DNA of 64,000 nucleotides from Lactarius indigo (Eukaryota > Basidiomycota > Agaricomycetes > Russulales > Russulaceae), in contig JAFKAC010000181.1 of assembly GCA_025766275.1 (NCBI GenBank), positions 1-64,000 of the forward strand. Reading direction: 5' to 3'. A model generated the notes under the pieces. The model was given only the letters and a program-made list of their open reading frames with translations. It made no database searches and was not told the origin of the DNA. Position 1 is the first letter of the stretch; each line of letters begins with the position of its first letter. Position numbers and translations under genes: made by a program. This document shows positions 23,110-35,097 of the stretch, piece after piece.

Positions 23110-25007
23110 ATGTCTGATGCGTATACTCACCTCCACGAGTTGCTACAACACCCTCGGGAAAGCCAGACGCATGACGAAGGTGCGTAGAGAAACCGACACT
23201 TCGCACCGATTTACAACAGCTTCGGCTACAGCCCGCGAAGATTCGGAAAATAAGATGTGGTCGGGATACATGGAAGAAGCAGATAAACACGATACACGTG
23301 TCACCGAAGCCTGGAAAGACGACGCTGATGGTGTCTTGGTCTTTGTAAGTCCTAAACCCCGGTCCTGATGATTCAGAGAAGTGATGAGCCTCCAAGACTG
23401 GTCTTTTTTCCGCCACTGTGGCCACATTTATCATCGAAAGCTATAAAAAATTATCTCCCGATTCGGGTGACCAGACGGCGTATCTCCTTGGACAAATTTC
23501 TCAGCAGCTCAGTGTTCTCTCGCCAAACGGTACATACATCGCACCGACGCCTCCCCAAACATATTCTCCCAGCCTCTCCATCATCTTGGTCAACTCATTG
23601 TGGCTGCTGAGCCTTGTGTTTAGCATTGCTTCTGCCCTTGTGGCGATATTGATACAGCAGTGGGCACGCAGATATATTCAGCTCCCTACAATTCCAACCA
23701 TATCAAGAGACCGAGCGCGCGTCCGTTCCTATCTATTCCTCGGCATCCTGGAATACCACATGTCACGCGTAGTCGACGCTGCTCCTGCACTCCTTCACCT
23801 CTCCGTATTCTTATTTTTCGCTGGTCTGGTGATATTCCTTTTCACCATCTTCAAGGCCGTGGCCATCGTGACCTCCATTTGCGTCGGATTCATTGGATTT
23901 GTGTACCTCATCCTGACCATCCTTCCTTGTCTCGACCACAGTTGCCCGTATCGCACCCCAATGTCCAGTATTTGGTGGTACTTCTGGCACACTTATTTGG
24001 GCTTCTTTACGTTTTGCGCTCGCTGGCTCCTGAAGCAGCTACATGGGATCCTAGTACCGTCTAATCCGGGCGAGGTTACATCGTCAATACAAAGATTCCT
24101 CACCGAACGGTGGCAAATTCTCGACGATTCTGTCAAGAAGCATGGTCAGCGTCTCAAAGATGGTTTTCGGAACACCATAGTCCAGGGGGCCATCAAGGCG
24201 CCGGCGGATGTAGACTCCAAGGCACTTACGTGGTTTCTTAATGAGCCAGCATTGGCCGACAAGAGCAAGATTCAAGAGTTCGTAGCCAGTGTCCCGGGAG
24301 ATACAATAGCCCAACTCATCAACGCCCCCATTCAGTCCGGAAAGATATTCTCCCAACACCTCTCCACTCTCATGCGAAGCTGCGCCCCAGGTTCGACTGG
24401 GCTTGACGAGGATACACGCAGGCAGCGTCTCACTGTATGTCTAAACGCTGTTCATCACATTGTCAGGGATTTTCGTGACGCCACCTACGGAATCCCGCAG
24501 CTCGAAACTTTTCTGGAAGACGTACGGATCAAATTCGCGAATACCGGTATTATGCGATCTCTCTGGGCCGACAAGGACCCTACCACCCGCCTCACTTCCC
24601 GTTCCATATGCGCCTTGCTTGCGAGACGTGTCCTTCACAAATATCCGCTTCGTGAATCAGAGCTAGCTTGGCTGCAGGATGTCCTAGGAGAGACGTCGAA
24701 CACGATCTACAACTCACTCGAAAATCCCCGCACCGTAGGCAATATGAACATCGACTCGTTTGCTCACGGCGTCCTATCTTATCAGACGGGCGACCTCCCG
24801 GATGAGGCGGCAAACTCTTTCGTGATCACTCTCGCGATCCTCATGGACGCAGGAAGCGAGGCGCCCCTCCACAGAGGAAACCTCCAGGAGGGATTTTCTG
24901 AGCTCCTCCGACGGGACCATCCACGCGAGATAACCGACAAACTTCAGAAAATCTCCGAAGCCATTTTCCATCCTGGAGCATCGGCACCATCGAGATCTCG
25001 TAGATGA
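23110..25007 (+). CDS. DUF6535-type multi-membrane protein 2 (597 aa)
   Basis: This is the tandem paralogue of the gene at 20274. Exons are 23110-23179, 23232-23344 and 23397-25007 (1794 nt), with both introns at identical positions. The membrane region (PALLHLSVFLFFAGLVIFLF) is nearly unchanged. Differences gather in the C-terminal half (for example around residues 395-420 and the last 60 residues), where short indels keep frame. That is the pattern of a functional duplicate rather than a decaying one. Family function is unknown; it probably sits in an internal or plasma membrane. Confidence 0.9.
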
Positions 25008-25260
25008 GCCAAGAATAGACAGAAATTGGAGGGATTAAAACGATCGTATAGTTTCCACTTGCTGTATCATCTCCTGGCACGATGCAGACAGACACAGACC
25101 GTGCTTCGGTAGTACAAAGTGACCAGTGACCGTTTGTGGCGCTCAGATGGCTTGGGTCAAAGATGCTGTATGATTTTCGTACGATGTTACTTTACATGTA
25201 GCTAGCTACTCGTGGTGTAACGCTCGGCGTAGCGCTCAGTGCTGGGCCCAATGTCCTCAG

Positions 25261-26499
25261 GCTAGATCACGATCACGATTTTGGAAATTGTATGGCTATA
25301 TCTCACCGTTTACAGGATATTCACACACTTACAATCGCAATCGAGGTGAAGGGTCGTTCGTTTAAACGAACAGCACCTATATACAGGATTGAGGCTGTTC
25401 TTTATGATAGGGCTGCAGACATCCGTCGCTTTCAATTATCATCACAACTGCGACTCCCACTGTGTCAGTACCAACAACGCGACGACATGGCTTCGGATGA
25501 GGCCTGGGGCTTTGAGGTGCCTTTTCTGCATTGTATCACTAACGCTGCTGTGAGACCCTTCATTTCGCCGTTTTGCTTAGGTCGGAGCTCGAATGGAACT
25601 TCCCACGACCGTGGGAAGGGCTATGGGTTTATAAACACCTTCACAAGTCACTATCTTTACCATGCTTTCGTTGCCTACAGTAATAAGTTACTCACAGTAT
25701 CTTCCAGCGCAGAGATTTGGGGATTCGGCGTTGTGAAAGCACCACCTCTACCAACAGGCACATTGACAGTTAAACGAAAGCAGAGAAGTCTGCAGCGCGA
25801 GCTCCAAGCGCGCAACTATCTGTCTGCCCTTGAGGCTACAATGCTGTAGATTTCACATGCCGGATCATCGCCCTCACTCTGGCCTTCACATCGACAAAGA
25901 ACCCGAAACATTGCGTTCTAGAAATACAACGGACATCCAGAAGCAGCGAGGCGCCTACCTGGAGGCAAGCGCCCTGTATGCCTTGGTTCTCTTCGATGCT
26001 TCCAGCGCATTCGTAACTCCAAAATCGACAGGTATTTCCTTAGTGCAGACTCATACTAGCCTACTACCACCCATATCCTCTGAGTTTCTTTTTTGGAACA
26101 CTTCTCCTTCACCTGTATTGCGTTTCGATGTGGCGCATGCCAGTTTATACCGCTAAGGCACAGCGAACGGATATTCAAACAGAGGGCTCACAGCGTGTTC
26201 CTAGAGCCCTTTGGATGAAGTGCGAATGTCGTTCATCTCCAGCTAAATCATCTTTTCTCATTCACTTCTTCCACACACGGGCACTTGACATCGGACCAGG
26301 CGAGACTGGCAGTATTTCACCTGGACACTTCATGCACCGCTGGAGGCGGCCCGTAACCCCTGTTCAACTTTCAACATCCGGCAACCAAAAGAGTCGCAAT
26401 ATGCCCTGAATTCCAAAAAAAAAAAATCTCGAGATCTATTATGCAAGAACACACATTCTTCATCTCCACGGGGCAGTCAGGGGTCACTTCATTGGCACT
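25261..26499. other. intergenic, no supported gene
   Basis: The longest open frame here (25292-25849, 185 codons) has no recognisable domain and spans promoter-like sequence (GGTTTATAAACACC near 25628). A poly-A run occurs at about 26415. I see nothing that supports a gene. Confidence 0.4.
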
Positions 26500-26959
26500 A
26501 TGTATACTCACTGTTTATGGTGCCAGTGAAGGTGGCCACAGCTACTATAATCAGGTCGTTCCGTGCTATCACAGTCAAAGTTCGGCATAATTTCAGGTCA
26601 TTAGAATTGGTGTTCGCGACTAATTATATTCAGGTATTCAGGCATCAGACAAACCGTTGGGTTTCCTAAATGGGATGCTGTGCGCAATGTTGTCGCAACG
26701 TGCAAGCCATCTTGAACATTGAGACGACCCAATGTAGACACTTGGCCCCTGATAAGGTTACAGCCGTTTAGAGGCTGGGTAGCCTCGAGGTCACAACGTT
26801 TCAGACTCAGAAGCTGAATCGAAGTCTTCTGAGCGCCCGGGCGCCATACAAATAGCACAATGTACAGAACCTGCGGAAACTGATATCGAACTGAAGTACC
26901 GCTAACTTCTTACACGAAACCAGAGCATTTCTACCTCGGAACTACCTTAGCACAACCAA
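26500..26959 (+). repeat. 5' flank shared by DUF6535 genes 3 and 4
   Basis: This flank aligns with 48320-48786. Shared pieces include GACTAATTATAT, CAATG-TGT(C)GCAACGTGCA, CTTCGATAAGG-like, GAGGTCACAA-GTTT and CCATACAAATAGC. Genes 3 and 4 are therefore copies of one duplicated segment that includes about 460 bp of promoter region. Confidence 0.7.
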
Positions 26960-28876
26960 ATGACCGCCTCGTATTCGCACGTACCTAAGGACTCGGATGA
27001 AGTTCTCGAGATGGCGAATATCCCAGAAGGAGGTGTGTACTATAGTCTTCTGGATCGCACCTTGTCTCACAACACTGTTAGTCCCGCCTTCTGGCGATCC
27101 TACCGATAAGACGTGGTCGATGTATCTGTCAGAATCGGAAAAGTATGATATGGCCATTTCTGATGGCTGGAAAGACGACGCGAACGGGATCCTCGTGTTT
27201 GTTAGTATCTCTTCATCGATTTACGATCTCTCCTTGACCAATAAGCTCAAAAGACCGGTCTTTTCTCGGCGACCGTCGCGGCGTTTATCATCGAAAGCTA
27301 TAAGAAACTGTCTCCAGACTCAGGAGATAAAACCACATTCATCCTTCAACAGATCTCACAACAACTTTCTGGTCTCTCAAACGGCACGTACGTCAGACCG
27401 AAAGACTACCAAACGTCCTCGCCCAGCACATCGATTGTGTGCGTGAATACTATGTGGATCCTGAGCCTCATAGTCAGTATCACATGTGCATTGCTCGCTA
27501 CGTTGATGCAACAATGGGCACGACAATACGTTCAACTTCCACAACTCCGCACGACGCCTCGCGAACGGGCTCACGTCCGGTCTTTCCTTTTCTTTGGCCT
27601 CAAGCAGTTCCGCATGTCCTATGCGGTGGAGTTGATCCCCACCCTCCTACATCTCGCCGTGTTCTTATTTTTCGTTGGCTTGGTCATATTCTTCTTCACG
27701 ATCTTCACGACAGTCGCCATAATCATTTCGGTCTCTGTCGGGATCTTTTCCATCGGGTATATCGCGCTGACCGTCCTTCCCTGTGTACACCTCAACTGCC
27801 CATATCGCACCCCATTGTCCAACCTCTCGTGGTATGTAGGGCACACCGTGGTACGCTACCTCATAGCGCTCTTCCTCTGGATCGAGGAAATTTTCCACGT
27901 TCGGAACCATCTCGTCGACTGGAGAGAGAAGTTCGAACGTTATGTGGAAGACCACGATCGGCGACGCAAAGATGGGTTAAGGAAGAGCGTCGCAAATAGA
28001 GCGCAAAGTGCTCCAGAGGATCGAGAGCTGCGAGCACTCGACTGGTTTCTTCATGTTCCAGCACTCAGCGAAGATAGTGCATTCCAGAACTTCGTTTCCA
28101 CACTCACGGAAGACACGGTCCCAAGACTGCTACAACCTCAGGCTTCCGAGTTGCAATTCATTTCCTCCTTTAGCCGCCGTCTCCGCGACTTGCTGTGGAC
28201 GTGCCTTCCTGGTACCACCGGTCTTACGCCCGATGCTCAGCAGCATCGCCTCGTCACGTGCCTCGATGTTGTCTACCAAGGTGTCAAGGCCTACAATGTA
28301 GCTCCTTTGGATCAATCTGACAAACCGATACCGGACAGCATCCGAACCAACTTTGCAGAACTCGAAATGATGCGCGTCCTTTGGTCGGACCAGGGTACCG
28401 CGGTCCGCATCAGAGCGCGTTGTATATGTGCGCTGTTGGCAAGACGGATCTTACGCGATATAGGGCATCCGAGTCGACGCCACCCGAGGGACGCAGACAT
28501 TTCCTGGCTAGCAGCCGTCTTTGACAAATCGTCGAACGAGATTTACAACTCCTTGGGAAACCTCGCGGAAGTGGACTCCATGAACCTAAATTCGTTTGTG
28601 CGAGGGGTACACTCCCCGCTTTTGGAACGTGGGCTAACGAACAAGGAAATTACGTTTATTCTGGATACCCTCACCATTCTGATGGACGCGGAGAACGGCT
28701 CACGCAGAAATAGTTTTCAGGAACAAATCCGGGCATTAACCCAGAGGTCAGAAACCAGCGGCTGTCTCCAACAACTTGTTGCGCCCTTACTGGGACTTCT
28801 CCACAATGCGTTCCCCACCGATGTGGGGGTGGCGCCCGCCGTGTCTATGCCCTACGCGCCTCGATCTCACTCCTAG
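26960..28876 (+). CDS. DUF6535-type multi-membrane protein 3 (604 aa)
   Basis: Hand splicing gives exons 26960-27032, 27082-27200 and 27254-28876 (1815 nt, no stop). The ATG at 26960 (MTASYSHVPKDSDEVLEMAN) is the first in-frame start that joins cleanly. Family signatures are KTWSMYLSESEKYD, WKDDANGILVF, GLFSATVAAFIIESYKKLS, LMQQWARQYVQLPQ, the hydrophobic pair LLHLAVFLFFVGLVIFFFTI and following, CPYRTPLSNLSWY, and a long soluble C-terminus. It belongs to a different subtype from the tandem pair at 20-25 kb, sharing the N-terminal and membrane part but clearly diverged after residue 250. Function is unknown. Confidence 0.88.
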
Positions 28877-30277
28877 GCGTGTGCCATTAACATGACATTG
28901 CTTTACTGTACCTCTACCGTAACATTTATGCGCGAGCTTTCACTGTGTAGGAATCAGGGTTCGTAGCTTTGCTCGGGTGGTCAACCGCAACCTTTCGATA
29001 AGCCGTATTTTTCTGAGTTACCTATACGAGATAAAAACCCTGTGATGGATATGCTGGGTACGCTAGGTTCCCTCTAGAGGTGCACGTTGCGATTTGGGTA
29101 GCACGAAAATAGCATTTAATAAGCTTTATACGACGTCAGCTTCGAGTCTTCATAGACTTAATTTGGCGCTTACCTGTGGTACTAAGAAAGAGGCCTTTCT
29201 TTGTCTTCCCCAAGGGCCCCTCGGGGAGGATCAGGCTCGCTCCTAAGCGGCCGAGGACCCTGCCGATTCCAAGGTGATACATCATCTTCATGCTTCTCGA
29301 CCATCGGTTATCACTCGAATTGATGCAGGACACTCAGCCGCTTAAGAGCACCCCTACGAAAAAGCTCCAACCACCAATAGACCCCCTCTTCCAAGGAGAG
29401 GGCTGCCACTATTACTGAGAGGGTTGCCACTATGAAGAGGTCGCCTACCAAGAATATAACCAGTACGGTGACTAACACAAAGACGGCAAGTCTTTCTTGG
29501 TTGCTTGTGAGACAGATGCTTCTCGTCGCAACGAAGGCGGCCGCAGCTAAGACAACCGTCAAGTCTGTCAGTGAGACAACCAAGTCAGTGTCAGTAAAGG
29601 CCAAGCCAAGATCACAAAGTGCAGGCAAGCCAGCTTCCAGGAATACGGATATCCTGTCTTCGGATCGACCTGATGACTCATTGAGTTGTGCTAGTCGGTA
29701 CAGTATAGACCACCACGGCCTATCGTCCGAGTTTCCATTGTTCATATCCTTCATCTCTGTGCACAGTATCCAGGTTTCCTGTGCGGCCTGTGCTATAAAA
29801 TTAGTAATGAATCCCGTCCTTGCTTCTTACTGCCAACTCCGCCGTATGACATCATTAGGAATTGTTGGGATTGTTACGTGGGTATGGTGCTAAACGGCGC
29901 CCGTAAGCATTCAAATGCAAAGCACTGTATGTGCGTACCCAACTAGGTTGAGGCGTTAGCGTAGGTTCGAGCATTCAAGCGCAAGCGGTTAAAACTTGCC
30001 CTTTCCCAGCATATTTTGAATTTTTTGTAGCCCAATCACACAACAACGAAATTTAAGAGAACTGGAGCGACGAACAAACCAAAGGGATTAGACGTGAATA
30101 AGATGATAAACCTAGGAAACAGGCTTGCTGTGAGACACAACACGAGACCTTCCTGCATTACACTGCGCCACTTTAGGCCCTGTTTGGGTTGGTCGTACTC
30201 GCTGATCTGAGACACAGAAAGCACGATGCCGCGACGCATCGTCACGTCCGCCCGCCGCCGTCGCTTGTCCGGTGTGT
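28877..30277. other. intergenic; one hydrophobic minus-strand frame of uncertain status
   Basis: Bases 28950-29000 (GGTTCGTAGCTTTGCTCGGG) recur at about 51320 in the 3' region after DUF6535 gene 4, so this is a shared 3' flank. On the minus strand, 29311-29754 is open for 147 codons. It has two long hydrophobic stretches (around VVLAAAAFVATRS and VFVLVTVLVIFLVGDLFIV), and a further minus-strand frame below it contains GRVLGRLGASL. This could be the end of a membrane protein gene (a DUF6533-like tail is one idea) or a relic. No start exon could be found, so I do not call a gene. Confidence 0.3.
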
Positions 30278-30930
30278 ATCCGATGTGTGGGGTCCCGCCG
30301 TGCGATTCAGGCCAGCACAAAGAGGAGCTGTGTGAACGCAGACAGGCTCGCGACGGTGGTTATGCAACGTGAGTTGATTTGCCAGCTGAGCCGAGTTTCG
30401 CAGCTAAGGTGAGCCTCAAGGTGAGCCCATCACCAGCATTCGCCAACGCGCCAGTCTGGGGTTAGCGCAAGCCCGTGGACTTTACAATGGGGCGGCATCA
30501 GGGACTATTCGCGCAGCTACGGCGCGGGAAGCATTGATGGTACTTAAAAGCTCTTGGATTAATTACTCGTATGTGCCCATGCGAATGCCAGAGGGCGTGA
30601 ATTCGTGCAGTGTGCTCGAGTCGACTTGAATTCAATTTCCATCAGACCGGACCCAATGGGCCGTTCATGAGATCCATGACAGATTTGTTTGTACGTCACC
30701 TAAAGACTCACCAACCAGAACACGTTAGCCTTTGTACCGGGAGCTGCAAACATCGGCCGCCCCATCTCTTCATGAAACAGTCCAGCGTAGGTGCTGAGAG
30801 GTCGTTCTTGAACTGATATGGGCGCAGGTGGAACTGAGTTGGTCGTTGGGACCACTACCTGCACCATGATACCTTTTGCTATAACAGGGACAGACAAATT
30901 CTTAGCCAAGCGTTCAAGTTTAGGCAAGCC
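30278..30930. repeat. dispersed repeat, copy A
   Basis: This aligns in direct orientation with 45057-45740. Shared segments are GCCGTGCGATTCAG, AGCACAAAGAGGAG-like, GCGCGGGA-GC-TTG, GGGACTATTCGC, CTGCCCCATCTCTT-like, and the GGTGGAACT..GTTGGGACCACTAC block. Neither copy keeps a long shared reading frame. It was probably an old duplicated gene or transposon piece. Confidence 0.65.
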
Positions 30931-31231
30931 AACGAAGTCAATGGAAACAGACCTGCGTGTCAAGGAGATTCCTGACGGCTGAAGCCCACATGTTTGCACA
31001 GTTGGAGGAAAATCAACGCCACATGTCAGACATTGCCAGTGTATCCAGCTAGCCCATCTGCCAACGTACTTCCAAACGCTGTAGCAGTGTATATGAGTGT
31101 ATTCTGCGTGAAAAGACTGGAGCCGACTTCTGTTAACTCGAGCCCTTTCCCTGTTGCAGTGGTTTGTCCGAGTCCATGTTAGAGATTAGAGGCGTGGGAA
31201 AGCGCGACGCTCGGCGGTCCTCTTGTCGGTC

Positions 31232-31238
31232 CTTAAGG
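31232..31238. repeat. left direct repeat (candidate target duplication)
   Basis: CTTAAGG borders the left inverted repeat and recurs at 40603-40609 after the right one. Because it is nearly palindromic, a 5-bp TTAAG reading, with the terminus starting at GCCCAGTC, is equally possible. Confidence 0.6.
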
Positions 31239-31259
31239 CCCAGTCAAAATCCCGATGAA
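31239..31259 (+). repeat. left terminal inverted repeat
   Basis: The 21 bp begin CCCAGTCAAAATCCCGATGA. The last 10 bases (CCCGATGAAT) are then repeated in tandem just inside. It matches the right end with one mismatch. Confidence 0.85.
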
Positions 31260-31719
31260 TCCCGATGAATTGAGTCGAATGAAAATGACCGGGATTGGTG
31301 GCAGGTGAATTCTGTTGACTCCGCTCGAATTATATTGCGTACAGATTTGAATTATTCCATACAATTCAATGCAAATGAATAATCTTGAATATTGCTGCAC
31401 CCACAACACGGATGCCCTCATTGTGCTGCTCTTTGCGCCGCCCTCGTTGTGGGACATTGCATGCGTGAATATGTGAATGCCACATTCAGTACCTGTGAGC
31501 TGCAACATATCTGAAACAAGTATCAAGTCATCATTCTCCTCTCCTCGTCCTGCGTACCTTTGGCTCTGGCTCTCGTCTCGACCCTCAGCCGCTATCTGCG
31601 TCTGTTCGTTTCTTTCTGATATCGTGTTTCTGGAGACTTCCTGGCATTGTCCCTCTCCACGTACTCTGTAACTCTGGACTGATCTGATGCCGATGTCGGG
31701 TGACCCACGGGTGCGTACC

Positions 31720-31726
31720 TATAAAT
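31720..31726 (+). promoter_or_regulatory. TATAAAT box before the transposase
   Basis: TATAAAT lies 163 bp before the transposase ATG and is the only clear core-promoter motif in that stretch. Confidence 0.4.
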
Positions 31727-31882
31727 GTGGATGCTCAAGACACTGCAAGATACTTCGCCCTGTGTCAAAGACGACGTATTACGACCATGCGAAGTATCGG
31801 AGGGTTGATGATCGTATGTTGATTATATTGCCCAATCCGTGACTCTTGTGCTCACTGGATCTCGCGCATGTAAGATGGTCCT

Positions 31883-34800
31883 ATGTCGTTCCCCAATGGC
31901 TATCCAGCATCAAGACACTCATCGACTCGCACTAGGGCGACTGGGTCGCGCTCGCGCACCACGGCAAACGGGAAGCACCCTCAATTAGACTTGGATTGTG
32001 GTACCCCGGGAGAGCAGTCACCCGACAATCATGCGCACGCAGGTGACCACGCGGAGAGTAACCACCCCATGCAAGACGATGACCCTGCGCCCGGCCCATC
32101 AGAACAAGAGCTATGCCAGGTATCGCACCAGCCCAGGACTCAGGCCACGGTTAGGAACACTGAATCCCCTCGACCTGAAAACGACGAGGGTCCAGGCATA
32201 CCCTCCCCTGCACGGCAGGGTTCTCCAGGGGATCGTGATGCACAATGGGTGCATACCCCACCCGAATCCCCTCTACCTGAAAACGACGAGGGCACAGGTA
32301 TACCCTCCCCTGCGCGGCAGGGTTCTCCGGGGGATCGTGATACACAACGGGTGCATACCCCACCCCTGGACAATGCCAATAACCAACAGGGAGATGCGGG
32401 TGTGTACGTCGGGCGTGATGCGCAGCCTGACGATCTCCCTGGAGGTCCAAACGACTGGGATCCGGACACCGTTGTACCTCACCTCGACGCACTTCGCACG
32501 TCTGTGGAGTTTATCAAGGGACTCTCGCGCGCATCCTTAGACGGTGACCCTATTCCTGACAACGTTCATGAACGGTTGTGCTCTCCTCTGACAGAGCCTA
32601 TCAGCATCAGCAAGGAGCTAAGACTTACTTTGAGGCTTCTCTTAGGGACTGTAAATGGATCTCGGGTGACTTACGATAGTGTTTGCTCTGCTCTACGGGA
32701 GTACGTTCCTGACGCAGAATTCCAGTCGTATGATCGCATGAAGCGGACGATCACTGAGCTGACAGGGGTAGTCCCTGTTATGACCGATATGTGCTATGAA
32801 TCTTGCATGGCATTCTCTGGACCATTCTCGGAGCTTCGTGCTTGTCCTGAGTGTTCTTCGCTGCGGTACAACTCTGTCACCCGTGGGGGCAGAGTCGTAT
32901 CCGTACCTCGTAAACAAGCCCTAACGATACCTGTGGGACCGCAGATTCAAGCGCAGTATCGGTCACACCAAAGCACATGGAACATGGGTCACCGACGTCG
33001 AGTGATGGAGCCTTTGCTGGCTAGGCTACGTGCTGGTGGCTCTATCGACGTTTACGACGACGTGTACTGCAGCTCCCTCCTCCTCGACGTGGCACTCCAC
33101 GGCGATCTCTTGTCCGATGACACTGTATTGATGCTCTCTATCGACGGCGCGCAGTTATATCAGAGCAAGCAATCAGATTGCTGGATTTATATCTGGGTTC
33201 TACTGGATCTGGCACCTGACTTACGATACAAAAAGAAATACATGCTGCTGGGTGGCTTTATTCCTGGTCCAAGCAAGCCTAAGAACTTGGACTCGTTCGT
33301 CTACACCGGCTTGCACCATCTTTCTGCGCTCCAGAGGGATGGACTACGTGTGTGGGACTGTTCCACAGGGCGTGTGTTCACTTCACGCCTATTCTTCTTC
33401 TTGGGTACTGTGGACGGACCTGGTCTAGCCGCGCTGCACGGGCAGGTGGGACACCACGGCGTGTATGGATGTCGCGAATACTGTGGCTTGAGAGGGCGTC
33501 ACAAGCCGGGGGGTCCCCATTATTACCCAGCGCTCCTCAAGCCGCTGAACTACGACCTTCCTGGGTGCGATCACGGCAATGTCGATGCCTTTCGACTGCC
33601 GAAGGCATCATCTGAGTTGTACTTTGAGAACCTGACTCTTCTTCTTCAGAGTCGCACCGACACGCAGTTCAAACAGAATCAGAAAGAGACTGGCCTGTGC
33701 AAACCGAGTATTTTCTTGGGTCTGGATTCCAAACACTCGACCGGTCTCCCCGGATGCTTGGCTATCGACCACATGCACATAATCGCGATCAATCTTCCTG
33801 ATTTGCTCATAAGTCTCTGGCGCGGGACTATAGACTGTGACAAGAATGACTCAAAGAAGCTCTGGGACTGGGTCGTGCTTGTCGGAGACACCTGGAAAAC
33901 GCATGGCCAGGACGTAGCGCGCTGCCACCCATACCTGCCAGGGTCATTCGATTGCCCTCCTCGGAACCCCGCCGAGAAGATATCCAGTGGCTACAAAGCA
34001 TGGGAGTTCTTAATCTATGTCTTTGGATACTGCCCGGCGTTACTCTATGGCGTTCTTCCGCAGCGCTATTGGCTAAACTTCTGCAAGCTAGCATCTGCTG
34101 TTCGGCTCCTCCAACAGCGTGCATTCTCGGTCTCCCAGCTTCAAAAGGCTCAGCAACTCGTGCTCGACTTTACTGAAGAATATGAAGCGATCTATTACCG
34201 CTGAATGGTGTCGCGACTTCACTTCTGTCGACAGAGCATCCACGGGCTTTCTCATCTCACTCCAGATGCCGTTCGTCTGGGACCTGGCGTCTATTCATCT
34301 CAGTGGACTCTGGAGCGTACTATAGGCAACCTGGGGGAGGAAGTCAAGCAACCTTCAAACCCATATGCAAACATCGCAAACTGCGGACTGTGCCGCTCAC
34401 AGTTCTCCACCATCCACGCGATTCTGCCCGACTTAGAGCCAGACATCCCAAGTCTACCACGAGGTGCTGTCGACCTTGGTGATGGCTATGTTCTTCTCAG
34501 GGCTTGGGATGAGACTGGCGTCACTCTTGTGGGAGAACAGGCGGATACAATCCGTGCGTTCTTGTGTTCAGACTCAGAAGATGGCCAAGTACCCTTTGGC
34601 TGGCGGCCGAAGTACATCCGATGGGCTCGCCTTCGCCTCCCTAACCTGCAGATTGCTCGCTGTGCATGGAAGGAGACTGAACGGGCGGGCCCTTCTGAGA
34701 GTGTCCGTCGTTCCTGCAACGTAAAGGTGAGTGACATTACCATGAAGTTGACATTCACATCTTATTTTCCTAGTTTGCTACGATGGAATCTTTCCTTATC

Positions 34801-35097
34801 AGCGAGGTACAGTTCTATTTCCGAAGTGGCCACTCTGGTATAGAGTGCGCATATGCGCTGGTCTCAGTCTGGTCTGAGCCAGATCTTGGCTTGCTGGAAG
34901 CATCTTCAAACACGGTATACTCATGCGTATACCGGGGTCAGGTGGCGTTGCGGATCATACACGTGAAAGATATCATGTCCGTCGTAGCTATGGTGCCCAT
35001 GATGCCGTGTGAAGGAGACCGAAGTTCTCGATATTTTCTACTTGAGAAGCCTGGGCTAGATGTAGCAGAAACAGAGGATGTTGTTCTCGATGAATAA
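31883..35097 (+). pseudogene. Tnp2-like (Transposase_21) transposase, one in-frame TGA
   Basis: There are two exons, 31883-34726 and 34774-35097, joined in phase 0, for about 1055 residues. The N-terminal 170 residues are disordered and include two tandem 34-residue repeats. The core has the Tnp2 hallmarks LSIDGAQLYQSKQSDCWIYI, WVLLDLAPDLRYKK, GGFIPGPSKPKNLDSF, then HGQVGHHGVYGCREYCGLRG and LPGCLAIDHMHI, the last probably part of the DDE catalytic core. The conserved block RLHFCRQSIHGLSHL..SQWTLERTIGNLG continues in the same frame after a TGA at 34202-34204. This single stop splits an otherwise intact coding sequence. Its position follows CGC and precedes ATG, so CGA to TGA is the simplest origin. 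If read through or repaired it would be full length. It acts on the element's own ends. Confidence 0.85.
32162..32365 (+). repeat. two tandem 102-bp (34-aa) repeats in the transposase N-terminus
   Basis: 32162-32263 and 32264-32365 encode two near-identical 34-residue units: ESPxPENDEGxGIPSPARQG, then SPGDRDxQxVHTPP. The region is proline- and acid-rich and likely disordered. Confidence 0.85.

Larger units (their letters stand above)
22612..25260 (+). repeat. tandem duplication, DUF6535 unit 2
   Basis: This is the second copy of the unit at 19716, highly similar in the coding region and more diverged in the flanks. Between the two genes (22183-23109) nothing else is encoded; that stretch holds the 3' flank of gene 1 and the 5' flank of gene 2. 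Confidence 0.75.

Noticed and set aside
25292..25849. 185-codon plus-strand open frame
   Set aside because: It begins inside a DUF6535 3' flank, crosses promoter-like sequence and has no domain.
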